Shown here: in pieces, positions 1 to 7,850 of the stretch | Position numbering within the stretch: position 1 is the first letter of the stretch | Layout of the letters: each line of letters starts with the position of its first letter | NCBI GenBank assembly: GCA_040143965.1 | Contig: JASJQH010007014.1 | Span: forward strand, 1 to 25,795 | From: Basidiobolus ranarum | Taxonomy: Eukaryota > Basidiobolomycota > Basidiobolomycetes > Basidiobolales | Direction: 5' to 3' | Length of the DNA stretch: 25,795 bases | Translations under genes and position numbers: made by a program | Notes under the pieces: model-generated | The model's input: the letters and a program-made list of their open reading frames with translations, nothing else | Told to the model about the DNA's origin: nothing | Databases searched by the model: none

Positions 1-463
1 CCAAAGAACATGACTTCCATATAAGGTAATCTGGATGAACTGACACCAGATTGCCGAGAAGGGATGGCACAGTAGATATGATGTCATAATCTAATAATAG
101 AAGAGTTCCATATGCAGTGGATCAGTATGCCAAGATCAGAATCATGACACATATTAGGTTTGGGGTTAGTTTGATCGATCAGTGCAACCATTTGGTCATT
201 CTTGGTTATTAAAGCAAGTAAATGGTAGACATATATGGTACTCAAGAATCTTTATCATTATAAATGCTTGTTTGTTACTTGGTTACTGGCTATACTTCAT
301 ACATACTTCTTAATTGCTTTTTTATACTCCAAAAGTTGCATCCACTATCACTGCTTTCGTAGCAGCTATGACCATAGTCTCCGTCTCTTTACCATTCGTA
401 ACCAATATCGAGAGAAGTTCCTTCATCATCTACCTTAGTGCTGCCTCTCACTTCATCTACATC
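1..463. other. Intergenic, no supported gene
   Basis: AT-rich DNA with only short overlapping open frames and no recognisable domain. A minus-strand stretch at about 389-465 reads open and acidic. It is in register with the doubtful ORF at 464-751 if a short intron of about 45 nt (donor GTGACA, acceptor ATAAG) were removed. That intron is shorter than the well-supported introns in this window (60-77 nt), so the link is weak. Confidence 0.5.
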
Positions 464-751
464 TTATCGATTCGAAACTGTATGTTGTATCTTGTTGTAT
501 GTGTCACCTGACATTCGATAAATCATATTTTTAATATTCAGTTGAATCTTTGCCGCATCTTCTTGCTTGGATGATTTGAACTTCCTGACAAGTTGGCCAC
601 CTTCTGGATTATGTCTTAGGCTGGAATCAGTGTTGGACATGGAAGAACTTGCGATGTTACTGCCTGTCACCTGATAAGGGGTGGACTGTAACCGATTTTC
701 AGCAGTAGACGTAGCAATGAGGAGTGTGCTGATGGATGGTAAGTAGTGCAT
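464..751 (-). CDS. Doubtful small protein, possibly secreted (95 aa)
   Basis: I do not recognise this frame. From the first ATG (complement of 749-751) it gives 95 residues. The N-terminus is weakly hydrophobic (MHYLPSISTLLIATSTA), which could be a poor signal peptide, followed by a Ser/Asn/Thr-rich polar middle and a Lys-rich tail. There is no cysteine framework and no known motif. A possible short second exon lies at about 389-465. The codon pattern looks protein-like, but an open frame of this length can occur by chance in this DNA. It may be a small lineage-specific gene, a relic or noise. Confidence 0.25.
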   Translation of the reverse strand: MHYLPSISTLLIATSTAENRLQSTPYQVTGSNIASSSMSNTDSSLRHNPEGGQLVRKFKSSKQEDAAKIQLNIKNMIYRMSGDTYNKIQHTVSNR

Positions 752-1275
752 ACATTGCAAGCGTTGGATAACTATTTCTCAATCGAATCTGCACACTTAT
801 ACAAGTTTATGGTTGAAGGTTTATTTAACTTTGATCTTGGCCAATATATATCTTACTAGTAAATCACACTAGTATCTTAGGTAAAGTATATCTTACTACT
901 CTTTATACAAGCTACTAGTATATTTCTTGTTAATAATTACTGCTCATGAAAACAATCAAGATGATGTCTAATTAGATAACATATAGATGTCTAAAACAGC
1001 GTACTTTGTTAGTATTAAGTTACTACGCATCTGATGATAGTCTTCAACTTCATTGAAACTGAAATACCAAAAAGTTGAATGTTGCAAAAGGCATGGGCTG
1101 TGTAGATTCAGTACCTTGTTAGTTGTTTTTTAGGCCAGTGTTCACTATATGTAGCTAGTTTTGTTCTCTGTAGCTTGTATAACTTACTGTTCATTTATCT
1201 ATTAAGTAATAGACGTATGGTTAAAACAGCTGTGGTTTATTTTCGAAATTTCAATACAATATGGAATAATGATCC
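752..1275. other. Intergenic, no gene seen
   Basis: AT-rich spacer of about 520 bp. It contains loosely repeated ATATCTTACTA strings near 846-900 that do not form an ordered array. A TTTATT at 1236-1241 (AATAAA on the minus strand) lies about 35 nt past the stop of the minus-strand gene at 1276-1728 and is a likely polyadenylation signal for it. Confidence 0.5.
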
Positions 1276-1728
1276 TTAAGGAAGAAATTCTTCTGGTGAG
1301 ATATTTCCGGGAGTTTTCCCGCTCATTTTTCTGAAGTTAATAGAATAGGTGTTGTCCTTGGAAGTAACATGCTGGTATCTAAGGCCATCCAATTTTCCTG
1401 CTTCCCGAAGCTTCTCCCAGTCTGCCCCATTGATTCGGATCCATGTGCTAGCTCCACAACAGTTATATTTGTAGTCACGGGTGATCACTCCAGAGGAAAA
1501 GGTAATCAAGGCGCATTCTTGCTCATAGATAGCATTGAGAACAGTTGCCGCACCAGCATTAATGGTTTTTATACAATCAGGAGCGTATGCTTGAAGAGGA
1601 TCCTGAACCTCAGCTGGCTCCAAGAATTGAATAGGATTCTGCACCTTCAGAATCTCTTGACTACCGAAGCGTTGTCCTAAAGATGCAGCTGAGGCAAGTG
1701 AGACAAAGAGAAGAAATGTGGACTTCAT
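1276..1728 (-). CDS. Small secreted orphan protein (150 aa)
   Basis: A single-exon protein of 150 residues that I cannot assign to a family. Residues 1-15 (MKSTFLLFVSLASAA) form a textbook signal peptide with cleavage likely after the AA pair, so export is expected. The mature part has four cysteines (C52, C72, C90, C91) and a C-terminal half rich in charged and aromatic residues. The start is supported by an in-frame TAG 12 nt upstream, so the frame cannot extend further. AATAAA lies 35 nt past the stop on the coding strand. A TATTTAAG-like box lies about 35 nt before the ATG, and a ten-base homopolymer lies 54 nt upstream. It may be a small cysteine-containing effector or wall protein; the role is unknown. 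Confidence 0.65.
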   Translation of the reverse strand: MKSTFLLFVSLASAASLGQRFGSQEILKVQNPIQFLEPAEVQDPLQAYAPDCIKTINAGAATVLNAIYEQECALITFSSGVITRDYKYNCCGASTWIRINGADWEKLREAGKLDGLRYQHVTSKDNTYSINFRKMSGKTPGNISPEEFLP

Positions 1729-3535
1729 TGTTGATAGCTAAGAAGGTTTTCAAGCACGCTTAAATAGATAAGTGAATGATACCCCCCCCCCAGCGCAGTT
1801 ACCTCAATCATAGACATTGTATCATAGGTAATGTAGCATAACCCCAAGAAACTAAGCTACGTAAGTGAGGAGAACTGATAAAAGTACAACGGACGGTTTG
1901 TTGACTAGAACCAATAGAATAGTATGCTTGAACTCAATCGATCCCATAGCAAATTGATGTAAATGGATATGATCAGCACCACTGTATTACAAACGAACCT
2001 GAACTATACTGTATTCAAGGCATGTGAATAAAGAATTTCGTCCAAGGAAGTATGCGGATGGTTTTAATTGTTAATCATACGCGCCAAGTAGATAATGAGA
2101 ACTTAATCCTCTAGCTGGCATTATTGTCAGGGTAAGATATAATCTGACAGATCATCGTTACTTGAAGTTCTGATCCAGTCTTAATGCAACTTATGACGAC
2201 AGTATTGTGCTTACATTATCAATACATGCTATTCTCAGCCACTGATCCTCACAACTTAGCAGTATGACTGGATTAGCGCAAAATCCATAGTGGCGTCAGC
2301 AATAGCAAATTGACTGTGCTATATATGACAGTAGTAATGACAATCGGTATGTGACAACAAACCTTGCTACTAGTTACGATTGAAACATATGGCTTACTCC
2401 CCTGCAGTTACCGTTGCTCACTTTTCAGCCCGATCGTCAACATACATGGTCAACATCCCTATTAGGACTCTGTGAATAGGGGTAACTTTATGTTGTTTGT
2501 TATGGAAACAGCAATGACAACTTGCTCGTAACACAAGTGATACTTCAGAAACAAGAATTGCCAACATACTTTGAATAGAGATGATGTGATATTTATGATC
2601 GAGAAACCAAGTTATATCCTCTGCACGGAAAGAAGATGAATTGTCGGTGTTTCTGCCGGCAGAGAGGAAGCATAGAACATCAATGACCGAATCTATCCAA
2701 CTTTACTCTAGATCCTATTTTTTATAGTCAGCCGAGCCAAAAATTTCTAGCCATTTAATCATGGATTCTACCAAATATCCATTTCTTCAACAACATGTAA
2801 TAAATGTGATTTTTGATACAAGTAGTTATAAAATATTCAATTTCAACAACATTAAAACCTATGTCAGTGTTGCAATTTATTTATTTTGGTGTCCGTCTGC
2901 AAACAGTGACTCTGGTTGGCCTAACTTTGTGACTTCTCCGATCATGTCTTTGACTAGCCTGCGCTTACTTTATTGATGGGGATCTCATAACATGGCGATA
3001 AAATATTTCACAATGCCAGCTCAAGTGTCTCATATTGACTAAGGGCTAGGACTATAACGAAGACTTTGAAGTACTAGCAGTGGAAGTCTCTGCCACAAGT
3101 GGGTGACTAATTCTCGCACATTGTTATATGTTATTTTCATGAAACTTTATGAAAAATTCCGATTACTATTGGATCGGATTGGTGCTAATATCAGGTTTCA
3201 TAAACTCCCTCAAATTGCTAAATCTCTCTTAGTATTGGTGAGTTTTTTCACCATTGGTTTCTTCAGTTTCATATATTCATATATGTTCTTATATAAGTAA
3301 GTCCCAAACGTCCAAGTTCATTGTAAAGCTCATCAATCTCAATTGTAAAGTATTAGGATTGAAAATTACGTTCAAGTTGATACTTAATCCAAGTTATTTA
3401 ATCAGTGTGACTTACGAAGTGACGAGATAGCTTAGGAAAGAATGGCTATAAGTTAAATGAATTCATGATGATTAATTTCTTGAGAAGAATGGTTGGTCTA
3501 TTCCTAATTGCTATTATTGCTGGTTGACACTGTTA
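1729..3535. other. Long intergenic region, no supported gene
   Basis: About 1.8 kb with no convincing gene. A plus-strand frame starting at ATG 3139 gives a 53-residue peptide with a basic amphipathic front and a hydrophobic tail. It ends at a sequence resembling a 5' splice site (AAGTAAGT at 3295-3302), with a possible acceptor 59 nt further on. It could be a small membrane peptide, but nothing else supports it. The C10 run at 1782-1791 is listed separately. An inverted repeat of 7-bp arms (2457-2463 and 2475-2481) is too short to mean much. Confidence 0.45.
1782..1791. repeat. C10 homopolymer
   Basis: Ten consecutive C on the plus strand, flanked TA...AG, 54 bp upstream of the minus-strand secreted orphan gene. 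Runs of this length are unexpected in AT-rich DNA, and a similar run lies at 13849-13857. Its length could vary by slippage. Confidence 0.9.
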
Positions 3536-3769
3536 CTAAATCAATGTCACTTTGGGATTGACATTCTGCAATGCAGGCTCCAACATCCTGATGTAAGTAC
3601 GATACCAAGGGAAGAAGGCTGGAGTAGAATGCGCGTATGGTACATAGTACAAGTGAGTAGAGACCGACTGGTCGTATCTACCATTCTTCTTGATGGTATT
3701 AACTGCTTTGATGAATGCATTTCTTTCCGAGATTGTTAACTGACGAATTTCCTTTACCGCTTGGTTCAA
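3536..3769 (-). pseudogene. Tyrosinase fragment (CuA region), decayed
   Basis: This 77-codon frame matches the start of the tyrosinase copper domain. The order is VKEIRQLTISERNAFIKAV, then a THL...PYAHSTPAFFPW segment, then RTYIRMLEPALQNVNP. Tyrosinases are type-3 dicopper oxidases that hydroxylate phenols and oxidise diphenols for melanin-type pigments. In the family the CuA site uses three histidines. Here H39 and H47 fit the first two, but the third, normally in PWHR, is Tyr56 (PWYR). The family's next block, PYWDW, is missing: the frame stops just after VNPKVTL. There is no in-frame ATG, since the frame opens at a TTG. I found no CuB half, no signal peptide and no good splice signals joining it to other tyrosinase exons nearby. 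Identity as tyrosinase-derived is strong; that it is dead is inferred from these losses. Confidence 0.75.
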
Positions 3770-4140
3770 GGAAGTTTATAGTTACAAATGAAATGAGTAT
3801 TACTGATTAGTATTGCTACCACATAATACAAACAATACTGTCGTAGTTTAATTGCGAATACAGGCAATCAATTTACTTCCATCCTAATCTTGACCAAATA
3901 CTACTACTTTCGCCAAGAGCATTAATGAAATCTGTTCTTACCATAACTCTATTCCGAAGGAGGCTAAGGTTGAAAATCTATGTAAGAACTCCGAATTTTG
4001 CTATTGTATTTGATTAAACTAGTATAAATATCACTGTCTATTCAAAATCCCGAAAATCCAATATTTTCTCCACTTTTTAGTTCTTTACAGTTTTTGCCAT
4101 ATGTATGTATATGTATATGTAACTAATCAATCATTTAGAG

Positions 4141-4173
4141 TAGGGTTAGGGATAGTTAATCACTTAGGGTTAG
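4141..4173 (+). repeat. Interstitial telomere-like TTAGGG strings
   Basis: TAGGGTTAGGG (4141-4151) and TTAGGGTTAG (4164-4173) lie 12 bp apart. TTAGGG is the common fungal telomere unit, and such strings can also act as internal sites for telobox-binding proteins (Tbf1/Teb1 type). They are about 350-380 bp upstream of the SDR start. Confidence 0.6.
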
Positions 4174-4326
4174 TAGGTCCAACTGTTGATCAGGAAAATT
4201 TCATCGACGCAACAGATATTAAATGGCAGCACGACACAATGGAGTCACAGTTCCTTTGAAAAATCATCTACTTATTATTTAAATATCCTGAAATAAATAT
4301 CGATCATAATATAAGTAAGTTTATTG

Positions 4327-4374
4327 GCTTTTTGCGAACTAGAATTTTTATCAGCTTTTTGCGAACTAGAATTT
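4327..4374 (+). promoter_or_regulatory. Direct repeat in the SDR promoter
   Basis: A 21-bp unit with core GCGAACTAGAATTT occurs twice without mismatch (4327-4347 and 4354-4374), spaced 27 bp start to start. It sits about 145-195 bp before the SDR start codon, where an upstream activating site would be expected. A binding role is inferred; the repeat itself is seen directly. Confidence 0.55.
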
Positions 4375-4441
4375 GACTCCGTTAAGCCTTTATTGTGGCT
4401 GTGTGCTAAGTCTGAATATGCATAATTTGCATTAGTTGAAG

Positions 4442-4448
4442 TGACGTC
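4442..4448 (+). promoter_or_regulatory. CRE-like TGACGTC in the SDR promoter
   Basis: TGACGTC, seven of the eight bases of the CRE consensus TGACGTCA, lies 72 bp before the SDR ATG. Fungal ATF/CREB-type bZIP proteins bind such sites in stress and carbon-response genes. A single short match may be chance. Confidence 0.35.
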
Positions 4449-4519
4449 TGATTCATCTACCTTTTCATAGCTTAACTTAAATACGCCAATCCATCTTCCC
4501 TTTATTCTTTATCTCTCAA

Positions 4520-5511
4520 ATGGATCCCGATAAAGCTTCTGGTCAAAACTCACGTAAGTTTTATCCCATAGTAAATCATTCTACACTTGACTTTTAAATA
4601 TTATCGTTCTGTTTCTTTCTTTCGCTACAGAAAGCTCTCTCCACAGAGCTATCGTCCCCCCTCCGCCGACCAAAGAGGAGGTTGCCACTGCTGTTGCGGA
4701 AACCGAAGCGCGTAATCCATCCAAATCCTCAGTACCCAAAGATTATTTGTCAAAGTTCCGTTGTGATGGCAAAGTTGCCGTTATTACCGGTGGCGCTAGA
4801 GGATTAGGTTTCTCGATGGCCGAAGGACTCTGCTCCGTTGGCCTAAAAGCCATTGCTATTCTTGATATTCAAGAAGACTTGGGCCGAGAGGCTATCAGCA
4901 CCTTAAAATCACTTTACAACGTACAAGCTCAGTTCTATTTTGTAGACGTCCGGGACGAAGTCTCAGTTCAGAAAGTAATTGATTCAGTTGTTCGGGATCT
5001 AGGTTCAGTTGATATTGTTGTAAATTCCGCCGGTGTAGCTGATTTAGTTCATGCGGAAGAATATCCACCAGATAGGTTCCGTAGAGTAGTTGACATCAAC
5101 TTGAATGGTTCTTTTCTTGTTTCTCAGGCTTGTGGACGTCAAATGATTAAGCAGAAACGTGGTGGTAGTATTATTTTTATTGCCTCTATGTCAGGTTCCA
5201 TTGTCAATAGGCCTCAACCCCAAAGTGCGTATAATGCTTCCAAAGCAGGTGTTAAGCATCTGATGAAATCATTAGCAGCCGAATGGGCAGTTCATGGAAT
5301 ACGATGTAATTCAATTTCCCCTGGTTATATGGAGACTGCACTTAACCGAGCTTATAGTACACTCTTCAATGAATGGTGTAATCGTACACCTCAAGGTAGG
5401 TTGGGTGCACCTGATGAGTTATGTGGAGCTTGTATTTGGCTTGCTTCAGAGGCTAGTTCTTTCTGTACCGGTTCGGATATTATTATTGATGGTGGTTATA
5501 CTGCCTGGTAA
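4520..5511 (+). CDS. Short-chain dehydrogenase/reductase, polyol type (304 aa)
   Basis: NAD(P)(H)-dependent oxidoreductase of the classical SDR family. The model has two exons, 4520-4553 and 4631-5511. The 77-nt intron (4554-4630) has a GTAAGT donor and a pyrimidine-rich TACAG acceptor, and splitting it keeps frame. Motifs in the 304-aa protein: cofactor loop TGGARGLG at 64-71, NSAG at 143-146, Asn168 in the INLNG segment, and the catalytic triad Ser199-Tyr212-Lys216 (YNASK). It ends in GSDIIIDGGYTAW, as in fungal sorbose reductases and mannitol or arabinitol dehydrogenases. The first 50 residues are an extra polar, Pro-containing extension (PPPPTKEE), which some fungal polyol SDRs also have. 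Substrate is likely a sugar or polyol such as mannitol, sorbitol or arabinitol, but cannot be fixed by eye. The protein is probably cytosolic. A TGACGTC, a perfect direct repeat and TATA-like and CCAAT boxes lie upstream. No neighbour shares its strand closely. Confidence 0.9.
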
Positions 5512-7082
5512 TATATATACTCACTTTCATTTGGATATACATTAATATTTGACTTTATATTCCATCATATTATGTGTTGGCAGCTGAACAATTAAAAGCA
5601 AATTATTTCAAGATCACTGTTTATTTTGAAAGATTCAGATTTTGGAATTGTAGTAATTGTATGGATGATGGATACAATTGTTACCAAGAGTGTACATTCA
5701 AACTAGATAGTTAAAGTGATGAGCATGCTACATCTACTATAACTAATGCCAAATCAGCTTTATTTCATAATTTTACAACAGATAGAACCATGAACAATAT
5801 GTCTTCACTAGCAGTAACACATTAACTTAGTCTTCAAAATTATATTTATAGTATACATGTGTTTTTTTCTGATTAGGCTGCATCTTAATAGGAGTATTTG
5901 AGAAGTGCCATATAACCTTAAAGCCAAAAATGGTAAATTGGAAATACTCTTGAGAAGTTGCATTTTTCAACTCTAATTAGTATATAGCTCCACTTTATTG
6001 TACATTTTATGTCTATTTCATACAGAGCTATTTGCTTTTACCTCAGGGTATTAGGCTTGCCTTACATGTAGGTCACAAGCAGATCATACCATGTTTTAGA
6101 AATGGGGTTTTTACTTTCTATATTGTGTCACTATCACAATTGTTCACATTTATAAGTTTTAGTATAAACACATTATGCCTAAGAATTTTGCACAATCTAT
6201 TTAGAAAAATACTTTGCATTGAAGTATGTTTGATAGTGAGAATTTTTCATGACACAGATTGACTGCAGGATTTTGGCAAGTCTGGGAACTCTATACTTAT
6301 CTTATGATATAAAATATACAACTAATGATAGCAAAACAAGTATAGTCCAGTTCTATTGGAATTTGTTAGGAAATAAGTATTCTAAAAGCCACCTGGTTAA
6401 GATGGTTGCCTCAACTATATAAACTTTGTGCCACTAGATGCTGTTCATCCCCCTAACCCACACAATACTATCTTTATAGTTTTAGATATTGATTATCATG
6501 CTAACTTTGGTTACTTTAATACTGCGTAATATAGGTTACCAACATCCCCCAACCTAAGCTTGTCTGCAATATTTTAAAAGTTTACCAAGTTCAGATTTTT
6601 TACCCACTACTACTCTATCTTTGCTCTTTACCATTCGAAATGAATACCTTACACTAGCGAACTACAAATAACTGTTCAAGCGTAGATTTCCAAATTCGGG
6701 AAGTAACCTTGCTAAAAAGATATGAATGCTGACATGCTTTCACTGTTGGCCGAATATCATGAGGGAGTTATCTAAGAATAATTCGTACCAATGCATGATT
6801 ATATTGAGGAAATCAAGATCGCAATAATTGCTGCGCAGAGTATTTACCTCCCTGAGCATATATGTAAGCACCCAATATCACGAACAATATTGCAACACGA
6901 CTCTTTGATCGCATGCAACACAGAAATCATTCATATGCTATACTGCATGAATTCTGTTTCCATATAATTTCTCTAGCGCCTCCATCTCATGATTGACATT
7001 CTCGGTGCTTCTTAGATGAGATATATCGGCAAAAAAATTCATTTCAAACATCAAGATTCTCACGTGGTGCTTGTACTCTTCC

Positions 7083-7094
7083 AACCCTAACCCT
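7083..7094 (-). repeat. Telomere-like AACCCTAACCCT
   Basis: Two complete CCCTAA-type units on the plus strand, in the opposite orientation to the strings at 4141-4173. It may be an internal telobox or a scar of telomeric repair; no other telomeric sequence adjoins it. Confidence 0.55.
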
Positions 7095-7582
7095 GTATGT
7101 TCCAATGAAAAATCATTGACTGCTCAGCAATCATATGGTAATAATAATGTTTTGTTCTCGAAGTAAACCCAGATCTACCATGTACATATATTGATGATGA
7201 GGATCGGCAAATTTTTTCGAATACATAATCGCTGTAAACCTGGCTGACTTGTTTGTGAGTTATTTAAATCATTGGCCTCGGGTTAAACTAGACAGTTGGT
7301 CACGGAACATTGGACACGAGTTTAGTAATCATATTGGATGATTTGTGGTTGGTGTTTGAATGTTGACTAAGACATTGCGAGTCTTAATCACATGTGTTTT
7401 GTGAGGTTCAGAGAAAGAATTTGTAGGTCATCTGTAAGTGTATATATAGAGCATGGTTGTCGATGAATGATTCGAAAACAAAATGTCGGAACCATGTAAC
7501 ATCCAATGTGATGATGAGATCAAGGTAGTAAATGCGATGAGTGGGTAGTAGGTAGTAGAGGCGAAGTAGCCATTAATGCCAT

Positions 7583-7627
7583 AATTACCAATACCTCTGC
7601 ATTATAAAATTTTCATAATTGGTAATT
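7583..7627. repeat. Inverted repeat downstream of the ATPase gene
   Basis: Perfect 10-bp arms AATTACCAAT (7583-7592) and ATTGGTAATT (7618-7627) flank a 25-bp spacer. They lie 224-268 bp beyond the ATPase stop, past the likely AATAAA, so the hairpin is probably outside the mature message. It could also be the scar of a tiny terminal-inverted-repeat element. Confidence 0.5.
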
Positions 7628-7850
7628 GACAACATATCGACACATTAATAAAAGGACAGCTTGGAGTACAATGTTTCTGCGTTTATTGCCATTACTTTAG
7701 TTGATTCTTTTCGCTGAGGCTCATACTCGGAAGATACTGGGGATTAAATGGTAGGAGTGTGAGTAGTAATACAAATAGGGGAAAATCTGGATTTCAATGT
7801 TACAATGTACTAATGCAGGTCGTATTTATGATTCAGGTGAACTCTTGGTA

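Larger units (their letters stand above)
3770..4519. other. Intergenic region and SDR promoter
   Basis: About 750 bp between the tyrosinase relic and the SDR gene. The left part is AT-rich, with a TATG/TATATG microsatellite-like stretch near 4100-4122 and no gene. The right part holds candidate control elements of the SDR gene: telomere-like strings (4141-4173), a 27-bp-period direct repeat (4327-4374), a TGACGTC (4442-4448), a TTAAATA (4477-4483) and a CCAAT (4486-4490) shortly before the ATG. Confidence 0.55.
5512..7850. other. Long gene-poor region
   Basis: About 2.3 kb of very AT-rich sequence with no supported gene. Open frames here lack an ATG and any domain. It holds a weak tRNA-promoter-like pair at 6394-6453, a telomere-like string at 7083-7094 and an inverted repeat at 7583-7627. 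A TTTATT at 7682-7687 reads AATAAA on the minus strand, 164 nt past the ATPase stop, and fits as its polyadenylation signal. Parts of 5600-6600 have the look of old transposon-derived DNA, but I recognise no element. Confidence 0.45.

Noticed and set aside
2457-2481. Inverted repeat CCCTATT / AATAGGG
   Set aside because: Arms of 7 bp with an 11-bp spacer are expected by chance in a window of this length.
2889-2975. Minus-strand 28-codon stretch ending LGQPESLFADGHQNK
   Set aside because: It looks protein-like, but it is too short, has no start and no family, and is not linked to other exons.
6032-6262. Plus-strand open frame of 76 codons
   Set aside because: It starts at TTG, is hydrophobic from AT-rich composition, and has no support.
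7501-7560. GTGATGA near 7507 as a box C/D snoRNA start
   Set aside because: No matching D box or terminal stem was found at a suitable distance.
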